Source: Flavobacterium psychrophilum (GTDB taxonomy: Bacteria; Bacteroidota; Bacteroidia; Flavobacteriales; Flavobacteriaceae). From it: a DNA stretch of 64,000 nt. Positions 51,269 through 61,042 of the stretch are shown here, piece by piece. The notes under the pieces were generated by a model. That model was not told where the DNA came from. It saw only the letters and a program-made list of their open reading frames with translations, and searched no databases. The translations under genes and the position numbers were made by a program. The stretch is from the NCBI GenBank assembly GCA_945879625.1, contig CAMCVA010000002.1, forward strand, positions 1 to 64,000, in the 5' to 3' direction. Each line of letters begins with the position of its first letter. The first letter of the stretch is position 1.

Positions 51269-52252
51269 TTAATGAATATAGCCCGTAAAATCTTTGTGTT
51301 CTTCTTTTAATAATTCCTCAGAAGACAACGATTTAAAGTACTCGTAGGTTATTTTCATTCCTTCGGCACGGTTTACTTTGGCTTCCCAACCCAATAATTG
51401 TCGGGCCTTGGTGGTGTCGGGTTGGCGTTGCAACGGATCGTTTATGGGCAGCGGATGGTAGACTACTTTTTGATTGGTTCCGGTGAGTTTAATGATTTCT
51501 TCGGCAAAATCCTTGATCGTAATTTCGTCAGGATTACCAATGTTTACCGGATACACATAGTCCGAATGCAACAAGCGGAATATGCCTTCAACTTGGTCAT
51601 CTACATAACAAAACGAACGGGTTTGCATGCCGTCGCCAAAGATGGTTAAATCTTCTCCGCGTAACGCTTGTCCGATGAAGGCTGGAATAACACGGCCGTC
51701 GTTGAGGCGCATGCGGGGTCCGTAGGTGTTAAAGATGCGCACAATGCGGGTTTCAACTCCGTGAAACGTGTGATAGGCCATGGTAATCGACTCTTGAAAA
51801 CGTTTGGCTTCATCATAAACCCCACGTGGACCAATGGTGTTTACGTTGCCGTAATATTCTTCGGTTTGTGGATGTACCAATGGATCACCGTATACTTCAG
51901 AAGTTGAGGCGATAAGGATACGTGCATTTTTGGCACGGGCCAATCCCAGTAGATTGTGGGTTCCCAACGAACCAACTTTGAGCGTTTGAATAGGGATTTT
52001 CAAATAATCGATAGGGCTTGCGGGCGAAGCAAAGTGCAAGATATAATCCAACTGTCCAGGAACATGTACAAACTTGGTAATGTCGTGGTGGTAAAATTCA
52101 AAATGCGGATGTTTGAATAAGTGGTCGATGTTTTTCAGGTCACCGGTAATCAGGTTGTCCATTCCAATAACATAATAGCCTTCGGCAATAAATCGATCAC
52201 ACAAATGAGAGCCCAAAAAACCTGCGGCTCCAGTAATTAAAATTCGTTTCAT
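51269..52252 (-). CDS. UDP-glucuronate decarboxylase (UXS)
   Basis: Start at 52252 ([21 protein letters not shown]). 327-residue extended SDR. Rossmann motif [11 protein letters not shown] near 7, [19 protein letters not shown] near 78, [10 protein letters not shown] near 118 with the catalytic Ser, the Tyr-Lys pair in [11 protein letters not shown] near 146 and [23 protein letters not shown] near 185 (two segments) match UXS closely. It converts UDP-glucuronate to UDP-xylose. UDP-glucose dehydrogenase is not in the window. Upstream is a 300-bp region with a possible gene remnant. Confidence 0.9.
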   Translation of the reverse strand: MKRILITGAAGFLGSHLCDRFIAEGYYVIGMDNLITGDLKNIDHLFKHPHFEFYHHDITKFVHVPGQLDYILHFASPASPIDYLKIPIQTLKVGSLGTHNLLGLARAKNARILIASTSEVYGDPLVHPQTEEYYGNVNTIGPRGVYDEAKRFQESITMAYHTFHGVETRIVRIFNTYGPRMRLNDGRVIPAFIGQALRGEDLTIFGDGMQTRSFCYVDDQVEGIFRLLHSDYVYPVNIGNPDEITIKDFAEEIIKLTGTNQKVVYHPLPINDPLQRQPDTTKARQLLGWEAKVNRAEGMKITYEYFKSLSSEELLKEEHKDFTGYIH

Positions 52253-52316
52253 TAGGTTTGGTTTGCATACCACAACGAGAAATTTATCTTTTTCTTATAT
52301 AAATTTTAGTCTTTAT

Positions 52317-52493
52317 TTAAGAATCCGGTAATCTTACGCGTTCAAGCTTGGTTTTGTGTTTATAAATGAGTTGATTTTCAACGGATTGCTTGTGCAATAA
52401 CGCATTCGCAGCCGTTAATAAATTTGAGCCAAAAATAAACGGAAGCAACTGAAAAACAAAAGAAATTAAGTAAAAAAACGAATTCTTTTTAGT
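52317..52493 (-). pseudogene. possible 3' remnant of a lost gene
   Basis: The 301 bp between UXS and the methyltransferase hold no complete gene. On the minus strand a frame of 58 codons, closed upstream by TAG at 52496-52494 and ending with TAA at 52317, reads like protein: a hydrophobic stretch (FVFQLLPFIFGSNLLTAANA) then a polar end with KHKTKLERVRLPDS. It has no ATG. The sense-like composition suggests the C-terminus of a deleted glycan gene, but chance is not excluded. Nothing else is seen in 52253-52553. Confidence 0.3.
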
Positions 52494-52553
52494 CTAAAAA
52501 GCCGCGGTTTTTGGTAACCTTTTTGATTGGATTTTTTAATTTCTTAAACCCAA

Positions 52554-53279
52554 CTACAAGTCTGATTTTTTAACCAAAACAAAGACATTATTAAAATAAG
52601 CGGTTTGGTCTGTTGGCAAGCAGATACTAAAAATTGTTCCCAGAAAATTAAAAAGAAAGATAAAGGGAAATAAGAAAAAATGTTTGAGAAACTTATTTTC
52701 GGGAAGAATGTTTTTGATGTAATTGAGTTGAAATTGAAAGATCACCGTAAGGTAATTTCCCGATTTTGTTTTTTCGATTATTTCAAACCCATTCTTTTCA
52801 TACATGCTCTGCAAAGCGGGTGTGGTGTATCGGGCAAAATCATAGGGCATCTCGTGCTCCTCCCACATGAAAGGAGTGGTGATTAGTGCGGTCCCGTTTA
52901 TTTTTAATACGCGATTGAATTCTTGAAGCAATTCGTCAATGTTAAACACGTGTTCCAACACCTCGGTACACAAAATAGAATCAAACTTTTTGTCTTCAAA
53001 CGGAATGGTAGTTCCGTCATAAAACACATCTACTTCGCGCTGTTTGTTTTCTCTTCCTTCTATTTTGTAATCTACTCCAATGTAGGAAGACGTGTTTTTA
53101 AAAAACGATTTATAGGGCTTTGTACCACAACCAAAATCAAGAAGAACGCCAGTAAGCAGGTGCGCTCGTTTTCGAATAGCCGAAAACAAGAGCGTCCGAA
53201 TCAGAAAATTATGATTGATGAATAGTCCGATTATTCCCGGTTGAAATTTTTCTTTCTGAATTAGTTGGTTTAAAAACAT
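52554..53279 (-). CDS. class I SAM-dependent methyltransferase
   Basis: A 241-residue protein. SAM-binding motif LLDFGCGTKPYKSFF near 48, DVFYDGTTIPFEDKKFDSILCTEVLEHV near 85-112 (two segments), and TALITTPFMWEEHEMPYDFARYT near 133. This is Methyltransf_11 type with a C-terminal hydrophobic helix pair (about 195-225), as in methyltransferases of LPS and EPS loci. It probably methylates a sugar or lipid carrier product. In the minus-strand operon, 36 bp after the GT4 gene. Confidence 0.87.
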   Translation of the reverse strand: MFLNQLIQKEKFQPGIIGLFINHNFLIRTLLFSAIRKRAHLLTGVLLDFGCGTKPYKSFFKNTSSYIGVDYKIEGRENKQREVDVFYDGTTIPFEDKKFDSILCTEVLEHVFNIDELLQEFNRVLKINGTALITTPFMWEEHEMPYDFARYTTPALQSMYEKNGFEIIEKTKSGNYLTVIFQFQLNYIKNILPENKFLKHFFLFPFIFLFNFLGTIFSICLPTDQTAYFNNVFVLVKKSDL

Positions 53280-53315
53280 TAGGGTTGCTTTGTTATTTCA
53301 CGAAACTAAAATACG

Positions 53316-54443
53316 TTACACAGCCTGCTGGTATATCGACTCTAGTTTTTGAATATTATTTTTAATGTTACAATTCGAATTAAAGGATTGTTTTGCCTGT
53401 AAAGACATTGTTTCACACAAATCAGTGTTGTTTAATAACAAGCTAACTTTCTCGACAAATCCATCAAGATCGTCTTGGGCAACAACATAGCCGTTATAGC
53501 CGTCTTGAATTAAATCTCTATTTCCATCACAATCTGAAACCACACAAGGTTTTGATAAGGCCAAGCTTTCAATGACCGAATACGGCATTCCTTCATATCT
53601 AGCGGTAGAAAGATAGAATTTAGAATTGCTGATAATGTTGAACACATCGGTTCTAGCGGTCCAATCCAACAAGGTGACTGCTGAGGTTAGCTCTAATTTC
53701 TTGATTAGATTTTTTACAGACTCCAACTGGCCTACATGGTGACCCACGCCCATAATCACGAGGTGGATTTTATGGGTGTGACGAACTTGGTGCAAAGCCT
53801 GAATCATCATCTCAATGTTTTTTTGATAGGAGGGTCTACCCACTGTGCAAATGTATTCGTCTGGCCAGGCTTTATCTATTGTCAATGGAGAAATTCCCTC
53901 GATTGGTTCAATGCAGTTCGAAAAAACAGCTGTATTGGCAAGCGTGTACCTTACCTCTGTGATAGCTCTTTCCTGCTCTGAAGCAGAAGAGGCAAGTAAC
54001 ATTCCTTTTTTATTGGCCAGCAAACGCTCTATGCATAAAAAAAGGAAACGTTTAAATTTATTTTGAGAGCTCAAATATGAAAAAGCCTGGGGAGTATAAA
54101 CTGAATTTATGCCCACAGCCATACCCGCAATTTTCCCAATCACCCCTCCTTTTGCGCTGTGGGCATGAATCAAATTATGGGGGTTTTTCTTTAAGTACTG
54201 TATGGTGTTTAGGATCGATTTAACATCCTGGAAAAGGGAAATATTTCGAATAATGTTGGTTCTATATTCGGCAACTGTATTCCCTTTGTCGTTCAAAAAA
54301 GGCTCATTGGTGTCAAACTTGCCGTGGATAATTGTGTGCTCAAACAAGTCTGAATTGCTGTTTTTTACGATCAATCTAACCGAAACATCAACTCCGCCCA
54401 CCGAGTGCAATACATGGGCAATTCTATGTTTGGGTTTTTCCAT
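53316..54443 (-). CDS. glycosyltransferase family 4
   Basis: A 375-residue GT4. RIAHVLHSVGGVDVSVRLIVK near 7 is the acceptor end; HAHSAKGGVIGKIAG near 93, CTVGRPSYQKNIEMMIQAL near 205 and STARYEGMPYSVIESLALSKPCVVSD near 278-303 (in two parts) give the donor site with the E-x7-E pattern. It adds one sugar of the repeat unit in the cytoplasm. Its start overlaps the end of the upstream polymerase-like gene by 20 bp. Confidence 0.88.
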   Translation of the reverse strand: MEKPKHRIAHVLHSVGGVDVSVRLIVKNSNSDLFEHTIIHGKFDTNEPFLNDKGNTVAEYRTNIIRNISLFQDVKSILNTIQYLKKNPHNLIHAHSAKGGVIGKIAGMAVGINSVYTPQAFSYLSSQNKFKRFLFLCIERLLANKKGMLLASSASEQERAITEVRYTLANTAVFSNCIEPIEGISPLTIDKAWPDEYICTVGRPSYQKNIEMMIQALHQVRHTHKIHLVIMGVGHHVGQLESVKNLIKKLELTSAVTLLDWTARTDVFNIISNSKFYLSTARYEGMPYSVIESLALSKPCVVSDCDGNRDLIQDGYNGYVVAQDDLDGFVEKVSLLLNNTDLCETMSLQAKQSFNSNCNIKNNIQKLESIYQQAV

Positions 54444-55632
54444 TAAGTTCTTTTTCTCTCAAATACAAGGCGGTAAATATACTAAAAATAAAACATCCGA
54501 ATTGGCGGTGAAAAACATTCTCAATCAATAAAATCGAAATAAATGCAACTCCAATTGCCACGGCATTAAAGCTGTTTCTAGCCTCGAGAAAATAAAAAAC
54601 CAAAAAGGAACCAAACAAGAGTATGGCTATAAGTCCCCCAAGCAAAAACAAGTCTACAAACTGGCTGTGTGTATTAAAGTTTTGATAGAGAAACCATTGT
54701 TGTCTGGAATAATCTAGTACAGTTTCTTGGTAACAGTTGGTTAAACTAGCCTGAATAAAAGCATTCGACTCTGTGCCAAAAAGGTAGGAAAAACTCGGCT
54801 GCTCGATTATTGATTTGACACAGCCTAAAATAACCACGCGGGGCTCATATTGTTTGGTGGTTTCGATTGTTTTTTCTAGAGACTTTTCGATAAAAAAGCG
54901 TTTTGAAATATTTTTATTCACCGATAAAAGCACCAAAACCGAAACGACCATCGCGGCAAAAAGGATGAGCTTGCGCTGAAAGGATAGTTTCGAATAAAAA
55001 AAAACATACAGTAAAAAAAGAAATAACAAGCTCAAAATCGAAATGCGTATCGATATAAACGCAATAAAAGCAACCGATAACACCAAACTAAACGCATACA
55101 GGTATTTCCATTTATCGGACTTTCGCAGCAAATCAAATGAGATAATTGCGCCAATAACACTAAAAATGCCCGCATACGGCCGCTCTAGAACTAATACATA
55201 ATTTGTTGCCCAGCCGTCGGCAAAAGGGAAGTATCCAAAATTGGCATGAAACTGCATTATTTTAAAACAAGAAACAAGAATCGTGGCGTTGATCGTTAAC
55301 AGTGCTGCGTTTTTAAGCAGCTGCAAACGATTGACTTTGTAGAATAAAATAGGCAGGACAATGAGATACAAGTATTTTTTGTAAAAGGTAAAATCTTGAA
55401 CAAAAGTCCCATTATAAATAGCCTGAAAAAACAAATAAGTGATTAAAAGAGTTAGAAAAAGAAAGGGCTTTGGATAACTGGCTTGGAGTTTAAATTGAAA
55501 ATTAATTAGGTAAACAAGCAGTAAGAGCGCCAAAAGAAGGTTTGGAATACTATTCGAAAAAGGCAAAAAAACGAGAATTAACGCACATAAATAATCGTAC
55601 GAACTAGTACTAAAATTTTTGATTTTATCCAT
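54424..55632 (-). CDS. O-antigen ligase/polymerase-like membrane protein (first copy)
   Basis: A 402-residue protein with about eleven membrane helices and a large periplasmic loop near residues 235-305 (rich in Cys, Tyr and Gln). This is the Wzy/WaaL pattern: hydrophobic, few motifs, and a late helix pair near 320-375. It either polymerises repeat units or joins them to lipid A; sequence alone cannot tell. A second such gene lies at 56459. Confidence 0.78.
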   Translation of the reverse strand: MDKIKNFSTSSYDYLCALILVFLPFSNSIPNLLLALLLLVYLINFQFKLQASYPKPFLFLTLLITYLFFQAIYNGTFVQDFTFYKKYLYLIVLPILFYKVNRLQLLKNAALLTINATILVSCFKIMQFHANFGYFPFADGWATNYVLVLERPYAGIFSVIGAIISFDLLRKSDKWKYLYAFSLVLSVAFIAFISIRISILSLLFLFLLYVFFYSKLSFQRKLILFAAMVVSVLVLLSVNKNISKRFFIEKSLEKTIETTKQYEPRVVILGCVKSIIEQPSFSYLFGTESNAFIQASLTNCYQETVLDYSRQQWFLYQNFNTHSQFVDLFLLGGLIAILLFGSFLVFYFLEARNSFNAVAIGVAFISILLIENVFHRQFGCFIFSIFTALYLREKELNGKTQT

Positions 55633-55668
55633 ACTGTTGTGTAAATATTGCTTCTAAATTACCTTCCT

Positions 55669-56469
55669 TTATCTAAAAAATATTTTCTTGATGCTAATAA
55701 TTGTACTGTTGGGAACAAGGTATAAAATATAGTTGCGAATGAACCCATAGACCGGATAGAAGCCGAAGTAGAAATTATCTTTAATCACGGCTAATCGGGC
55801 GGAAGCCTGTCTTTTTCTGTTCTTAAGTGACATGCTGTTTGGATTTAATTCTTTCTCTAACAAAAACTGATCAATGTTTGAAATTCTAAAGTATTTAAGC
55901 ACTTCAAAATAAAAGGCGTAATCTTCTGTGTAATATTTTGTAGGGTAGCTGCTTATTTTAGTCAGGATTTCGGTTTTAAACATAATCGTGGGGTGAATTA
56001 CCGTTGAGGAGCTCACAAACATTCTGTTTTTCATCTGACTAGGATCGGTGGGTACTTTGATGTTAAACAAGAAATTACCTTGTAAATCTTTTACAATAAT
56101 ATTCGAACCTACTAGATATATGTCGGGGTTGTTTTTTAAAAAATCGGCTTGTACTTTAAATCGGTCGTTTAAACAAATATCGCCCGCATCCAGACGTGCA
56201 ATATAGGTGTAGTGCTTGTCCTTTAGGTATTCAAGTCCAGCGTTTAAGGCCTTTGTAATGCCTCCATTTTCTTTCATGTACAGAAAGTACAGTTGGCCTT
56301 TCCCTTTGAAACTGGCTTGTAATTCGGCTTCGTTTAGCAAATCGGACGTGCTGCCGTCATCCACAATTAAAACATCAATTTCTTCGTGTGCTGAAATTAC
56401 ACTTAACGATTTTTTTAAGCCCCTTGCGTCATTGTAGTTGGGCATTAAAATCACAATTTCATTTTTCAT
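55669..56469 (-). CDS. glycosyltransferase family 2
   Basis: A 266-residue GT-A enzyme. IVILMPNYNDARGLKKSLSV at the start, LIVDDGSTSD near 33, KENGGITKALNAGLEYLKD near 67 and the metal site ARLDAGDICLNDRF near 91 (DAGD for the usual DxD) are clear. The ED-like base is in YYTEDYAFYFEVLKY near 180. It adds a sugar to the growing unit. Overlaps the next upstream polymerase-like gene by 11 bp. Confidence 0.9.
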   Translation of the reverse strand: MKNEIVILMPNYNDARGLKKSLSVISAHEEIDVLIVDDGSTSDLLNEAELQASFKGKGQLYFLYMKENGGITKALNAGLEYLKDKHYTYIARLDAGDICLNDRFKVQADFLKNNPDIYLVGSNIIVKDLQGNFLFNIKVPTDPSQMKNRMFVSSSTVIHPTIMFKTEILTKISSYPTKYYTEDYAFYFEVLKYFRISNIDQFLLEKELNPNSMSLKNRKRQASARLAVIKDNFYFGFYPVYGFIRNYILYLVPNSTIISIKKIFFR

Positions 56470-57856
56470 CTACCGGTATATTTTGTTTCTTAGATAGTTT
56501 GATTAAGATGGCTAAACTCAACCAAAAACCATACATTCTAAAGGTGTCTAATTGCAGCCAATTTAGTATAAATCCGGAAAATGAAATGAGTAAAATTATG
56601 GCTAGTGTTTTGTCTATCTGATTTGTGCTTTCTTTGATTCTCTTTTTGGTAAGATGAACCACAATGTAAAGCAGATAAACAAAAAGTAAAAGACCAATAA
56701 TGCCGGTCTCGGCCAATAGTCGAATGTACATGTTATAGCCCGGTGGAAACATGGGGTTGGTTTTGTCAAGATATAAATTCTTAAACTCAAAATTGTCTTT
56801 TACCGCCCAGCCCGGATAATGGTGTCGGGCAAAATAACCCTGCTGGCCAAACCCAACGCCAACAATTGGGTTTTGGGTAAATACCACCAAATTGGCATAC
56901 TGTATTCCAAATCGGGATTTGTTTGAAATATTGCTTTTTAAATTTCCTCGAAAATCTAAGGATTCTATTTTTTTCTCTACATCTCTTATGATCTTATCTC
57001 CATTTGATACAAAAACCAAGGTGGTGAGCGCCAATACCGTAATAATTGAATACCCTAGTGCGCGCACTCTTTGTTGTTTTGATAGTAAAATTGACAAAAA
57101 AACAAGCAGCTGAAAAACCACCACAATTAATGCGGTTCTTGAACCAGAAAAATAAGTGAGTATCAATACCAATGCTGTTGGGATGTACTTAGTGATTCCT
57201 TTGTTGGTGAGAATATAACTAAACATCCAACCGGCGGTTGAAATCAAAAATGTAGCCAATGCCGGAGCCTCAAAGCAAACCGATGAAACTCTATTGCTGG
57301 AATCCTGGGTAAATTCTACAAAAGGGAAATACTCGAAAAACTTCAAGATTTTGTAGGCGGGATAAAACCCGAAAGAGAGATATAAAATCTCAAAAAAAGC
57401 ATAGACCGAAACGGCTATAAATGAGTACAAAAAAACGCGCCTGATTTGAATAAGTATTTGTTGCTTTTCCATTTTGACAACAACATTCCAATACAACAAA
57501 AACAAAAGAATACTGGATAATATCAAAGCAAAGTACTGCCTGATGAACCTATTTATTCCGCCGGTTCTTTTGTAGTAGCTTTCATAAATTGAAGGAAGAT
57601 TAAACAAGGTGGCTAGAACACACCAAGCCAGAAAAATAACAAGAAGTTGAAATACAAAACTGGTATAGGGAATAGAAAATCTTTTGGATTTTAATGCGTC
57701 ATACAGCATGATAATAAAAGCCAAAAACAAAAAATGTGCACCATGCTCTCCTTTAAATTCTCCCAAGAATTGGATGCCTTCAAATGAATTGAAAGGAATA
57801 AAAAAAACACCAACAAAGAACATGAATACATAAAGTTTTCTTGAAGTAACTGCCAT
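56459..57856 (-). CDS. O-antigen ligase/polymerase-like membrane protein (second copy)
   Basis: A 465-residue protein with about twelve membrane helices. The large periplasmic loop near residues 300-380 holds NPIVGVGFGQQGYFARHHYP and PPGYNMYIRLLAETGIIGLLLF, typical of the O-antigen ligase (Wzy_C) signature with a conserved Gly, Asn and His region. A strong candidate for the Wzy polymerase. The start lies 2 bp after the flippase stop. Confidence 0.82.
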   Translation of the reverse strand: MAVTSRKLYVFMFFVGVFFIPFNSFEGIQFLGEFKGEHGAHFLFLAFIIMLYDALKSKRFSIPYTSFVFQLLVIFLAWCVLATLFNLPSIYESYYKRTGGINRFIRQYFALILSSILLFLLYWNVVVKMEKQQILIQIRRVFLYSFIAVSVYAFFEILYLSFGFYPAYKILKFFEYFPFVEFTQDSSNRVSSVCFEAPALATFLISTAGWMFSYILTNKGITKYIPTALVLILTYFSGSRTALIVVVFQLLVFLSILLSKQQRVRALGYSIITVLALTTLVFVSNGDKIIRDVEKKIESLDFRGNLKSNISNKSRFGIQYANLVVFTQNPIVGVGFGQQGYFARHHYPGWAVKDNFEFKNLYLDKTNPMFPPGYNMYIRLLAETGIIGLLLFVYLLYIVVHLTKKRIKESTNQIDKTLAIILLISFSGFILNWLQLDTFRMYGFWLSLAILIKLSKKQNIPVDEK

Positions 57857-57858
57857 AT

Positions 57859-59085
57859 TTATAGCTTGTTTTGTTGATGAAGCAATAATTGTCTATGTAT
57901 AAAACACCTGAAACACCACACTAAAATTACACAGACAAGAATTGATTCTATGGTATGTGAAAAATAATTAGCAAAAAGCAAAACAATAGTAGTGAATATC
58001 ACAATAAAAACATTTGATATCCTCAGGTAAGCAATCGTGCTTTTTGCCTCAAATGCAGATAGTATAGAGGAAGAATATAGCCTAATGATGCCAATTAACA
58101 ATAGCAGAGAAATGATTTTGTAATTGGTAAACTGATATTTCAACACGTTAAAGTGGTTAAGTCCGGTGGTGAATAAAAATAAAGAAATGGCCAGGAAAAC
58201 TCCAAGAAGAATTATTTTCCTGTTATATCGTTTATAGTAATTAAGGGTGAAATTGTTCTTAAAGAAAATTAATTGTTTAAAACCCACATAGTTTTGAAGA
58301 ATAGCATAGGGCGCCAAAAAAAAATTGGAAAGATAAAAGAACTCCCCTAAGGTGATGTAATTAAACTTCTTCTCTACAATAAACCGATCGGCAAATGTGA
58401 TCAATGAAAAAGACGCGATCGCAATAAAAAAATTAAAGGCGGTTACTAGTATTTCTTTGGTCGATGCGGGATTGTTAAATGTGAATTTTATATGTCGAAA
58501 CACATAAAAAAGAGCTAGAGCAAAAAAAATAATTATCGTAAAACATAAGAGACGAATGAACGCGTCCAGCTGCTCTAGCGGCTTAAAGTAGAATGCTAAA
58601 GCCAAAATAAGCAATGCTGTTTTCCAATAATTAGCAATTACTTGTGCCAACAAAAAGTTTGAATTTAACCTCATTACATTATGAAGAAATAAAGACGCGA
58701 TAATGCTAAAGCTTGTTAAAAACAACAAGACGCTATTAATTTCGATCTCAGGATAGTTTCTTTTAAAAAAAATTGTACTAACAATTGTAGAAAGCAAAAC
58801 CACACAGCCGATAAGCACCAATTGTATTTTTTGTGTGTCTATTTCATTTCTAGCTTTTGCAATAGAGAATCTCAAAAAAACTTGTTCCATTCCCAAAATT
58901 CCTAAAACAAAAATTAAAGAGAAGTAGGTGATAATTATTGAATATTGACCATAGTAGAATGAACTCAACACTTCTTTCATGACAATGTTGGCCAAAAAAA
59001 AACTGATTGCCCCTATTGCTATTAGCAACAAAGACAGGTGTCTTAAAAAATAGTTGTGAATTTTTTTTATCAAAAGTTGACACAC
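57859..59085 (-). CDS. polysaccharide flippase (Wzx)
   Basis: A 408-residue protein with about twelve membrane helices. The N-terminus SLLLIAIGAISFFLANIVMK and ADRFIVEKKFNYITLGEFFYL near 235 fit the Wzx/MATE group. The start is uncertain: GTG at 59085 or TTG at 59073 (reading LIKKIHNYFLRH). It moves the lipid-linked unit to the periplasmic face for polymerisation. It is the first gene of the minus-strand glycan operon; a terminator lies just upstream. Confidence 0.85.
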   Translation of the reverse strand: MCQLLIKKIHNYFLRHLSLLLIAIGAISFFLANIVMKEVLSSFYYGQYSIIITYFSLIFVLGILGMEQVFLRFSIAKARNEIDTQKIQLVLIGCVVLLSTIVSTIFFKRNYPEIEINSVLLFLTSFSIIASLFLHNVMRLNSNFLLAQVIANYWKTALLILALAFYFKPLEQLDAFIRLLCFTIIIFFALALFYVFRHIKFTFNNPASTKEILVTAFNFFIAIASFSLITFADRFIVEKKFNYITLGEFFYLSNFFLAPYAILQNYVGFKQLIFFKNNFTLNYYKRYNRKIILLGVFLAISLFLFTTGLNHFNVLKYQFTNYKIISLLLLIGIIRLYSSSILSAFEAKSTIAYLRISNVFIVIFTTIVLLFANYFSHTIESILVCVILVWCFRCFIHRQLLLHQQNKL

Positions 59086-59092
59086 ATTAATA

Positions 59093-59128
59093 AAGAAAGG
59101 TTAACTCGCAATTGAATTAACCTTCTTT
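59093..59128 (-). terminator. hairpin terminator after the 59153 lipoprotein gene
   Basis: Arms AAGAAAGGTTAA (59093-59104) and TTAACCTTCTTT (59117-59128), one bulged T, loop 12 nt. On the minus strand it is followed by a T-rich stretch (TTTCTTTATTAA). It isolates the lipoprotein gene from the flippase operon. Confidence 0.7.
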
Positions 59129-59152
59129 AAAGTTTAATTTCTGTTCAATATT

Positions 59153-59686
59153 TTATTTAACAGCAATCTTGGCAAGCTCTGGATAAAAGGCTGGCTTTGT
59201 ATCAAAATATGGATCGTAATTTCCTTTTTCGTCTTGCTTGAAGGTATATTGCTTCGATGCTTCGTCAGATGTAATGAACTGATTAGGCGAAAAAAACGTG
59301 TTTACTTGATCTTGTAGAATATCAAAATTTTTGTCTAGATAAGAAAGGGTAATCTTCTTAATTTCTAAGCTTTTTAAATTTTTAAATTCATTTCTTCCTA
59401 TATCAAATCTCAAATCATTAGGCACTACACCTTCGGGAAGGTTAAACACTACGGTTTGAACATCTTTGCTTCCTTTTATGCCGGCCCAAACTGCTTTTTC
59501 TTCTACAAACCATTCGTTTGTTCCGTCTTTGTAATAAAAAATCAATTCATCATCTGTTGGGATAATTAAATCTACTTTAATATCAAAGGTTTTTGGTTTT
59601 GGAGCCTCTTCTGCTTCAGGATTCACATCTTTTTTACAAGAAAATAAAGCTATACAAGCCAAGAATAAAATAATTTTTGTTTTCAT
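59153..59686 (-). CDS. lipoprotein of unknown function
   Basis: A 177-residue protein; MKTKIILFLACIALFSCKKD is a lipoprotein signal. An acidic Pro-rich linker follows (NPEAEEAPKPK), then beta-rich sequence (FDIKVDLIIPTDDELIFYY) and FNLPEGVVPNDLRFDIG. This looks like a small surface or periplasmic glycan-associated protein. I recognise no family. Position beside the glycan operon may be chance, since a terminator separates them. Confidence 0.72.
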   Translation of the reverse strand: MKTKIILFLACIALFSCKKDVNPEAEEAPKPKTFDIKVDLIIPTDDELIFYYKDGTNEWFVEEKAVWAGIKGSKDVQTVVFNLPEGVVPNDLRFDIGRNEFKNLKSLEIKKITLSYLDKNFDILQDQVNTFFSPNQFITSDEASKQYTFKQDEKGNYDPYFDTKPAFYPELAKIAVK

Positions 59687-59922
59687 TTTTATAAATATTT
59701 GTGCAAAGTTAAATTTTTTTTAATTCTAAAAATAAAAATATCAAAAAAACATCCATTGAAACCCCTTATAAAAAGGTGGTTAAGTAAATTAATTTACGTG
59801 ATTTGTTCTTTAATTTAAATCCCTAATCAATATTGTTTTTTCGAAACATTTGTTCTGTTTTAGTGGTAATGTGAACTACTTGATTGCAAAGCGGCAGTTC
59901 AATTAACACCAAAAGAAAAAAC

Positions 59923-59930
59923 TATATTTG
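59923..59930 (+). promoter_or_regulatory. -7 element TATATTTG for the acyltransferase gene
   Basis: TATATTTG matches TAnnTTTG and lies 32 nt upstream of ATG 59963. The remaining part of 59687-59922 shows AT-rich text and no gene; no TTTG sits at -33. Confidence 0.45.
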
Positions 59931-59962
59931 CCTAGTAATACACTTAAAATGCATTTGGTACA

Positions 59963-61042
59963 ATGATAATTTCCAAAGAAAAGTTTCACAGTTTTGACGC
60001 ACTCCGTTTTTTTTCGTTTTTTATTGTTTTTTTATCTCACTTGCCTTACACCCTATTTAACAACTTAGAATTTTTAAACGTAGACGGCACAATAGGTGTA
60101 TATTTCTTTTTCACATTGAGCGGATTTCTTATTACCTATATTTTGCTTTTTGAAAAAACTACCGCTAACGCCTTTAATTTTAAAAATTTCTTCGCCCGGC
60201 GTGCGCTCAGAATTTGGCCGCTCTATTATTTTATTTTATTGTTTGCATTCTGTTCGTCATTTATTATTGCGTTCTTACAATTGCCCTCAAGCGATATTGG
60301 CTATGATCCCAATTGGCTCATGTCTGCTTTGTTTTTAGAAAACTACATGGTAATCTACCATAACGGGTATGCAAATGTGTCGCCTTTGCCTGTGTTATGG
60401 TCTTTGTGTGTTGAAGAGCATTTCTACATCATTTGGGGTGTATTGCTCTACTTCCTCAAAATACGAAAAGTACCTCTTGTTATTCTAGCTTTTATTGTGA
60501 TTGCCTTTGTATCGAGAATCGTTTTTTACACTCACAATTTGCTTTTTAAAGACATCCTAACCAATATTGATTTTTTTATGTTTGGCGCAATTCCCGCCTA
60601 TTTAATTATTACGGCTAAAGAAAAAACAATTCAGTTTGTAAATAAAATACCGGTGTTTTTTAAGGTCTTACTCATTTTAGTCACACTCACCTACGTTTTT
60701 GCTTCGTCACATCTTGTATTTGAATACAGCAAATTAGCAAACCCTTTAATTTTTGGATTGCTTTTTTCGGCCATATTATTTGTGTTCATTCCTAGAGAAA
60801 ATAAATTAAAAATAAATGATTCAAGTGTTTTTTCTCGATTAGGTCTTTACACCTATAGTCTTTATTTAATTCACGTTATTGTGATTCATCTCGTTATTCA
60901 GTTGTTTAATAAGTTCCAAATTAACTTTGAACAGAATAGCCTGTATTTTATTGTTTTAGCGCTAGGAATTACTATTCTTGGAAGTTATTTGTCTTATATC
61001 TTGATCGAAAAACCTTTTTTACGATTGAAAAAATATTTTTAA
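59963..61042 (+). CDS. acyltransferase family 3 (OafA/YrhL-like)
   Basis: A 359-residue integral membrane protein with about ten helices. The AT3 start HSFDALRFFSFFIVFLSHLP near 8-27 carries the family His, then NFFARRALRIWPLYYFIL near 74 with the Arg-x-Arg pattern, VLWSLCVEEHFYIIW near 145 with SLCVEEHFY, and the final SYILIEKPFLRLKKYF. It O-acetylates (or otherwise acylates) surface polysaccharide. It stands alone downstream of the glycan locus, so it likely modifies its product. Confidence 0.88.
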   Translation: MIISKEKFHSFDALRFFSFFIVFLSHLPYTLFNNLEFLNVDGTIGVYFFFTLSGFLITYILLFEKTTANAFNFKNFFARRALRIWPLYYFILLFAFCSSFIIAFLQLPSSDIGYDPNWLMSALFLENYMVIYHNGYANVSPLPVLWSLCVEEHFYIIWGVLLYFLKIRKVPLVILAFIVIAFVSRIVFYTHNLLFKDILTNIDFFMFGAIPAYLIITAKEKTIQFVNKIPVFFKVLLILVTLTYVFASSHLVFEYSKLANPLIFGLLFSAILFVFIPRENKLKINDSSVFSRLGLYTYSLYLIHVIVIHLVIQLFNKFQINFEQNSLYFIVLALGITILGSYLSYILIEKPFLRLKKYF

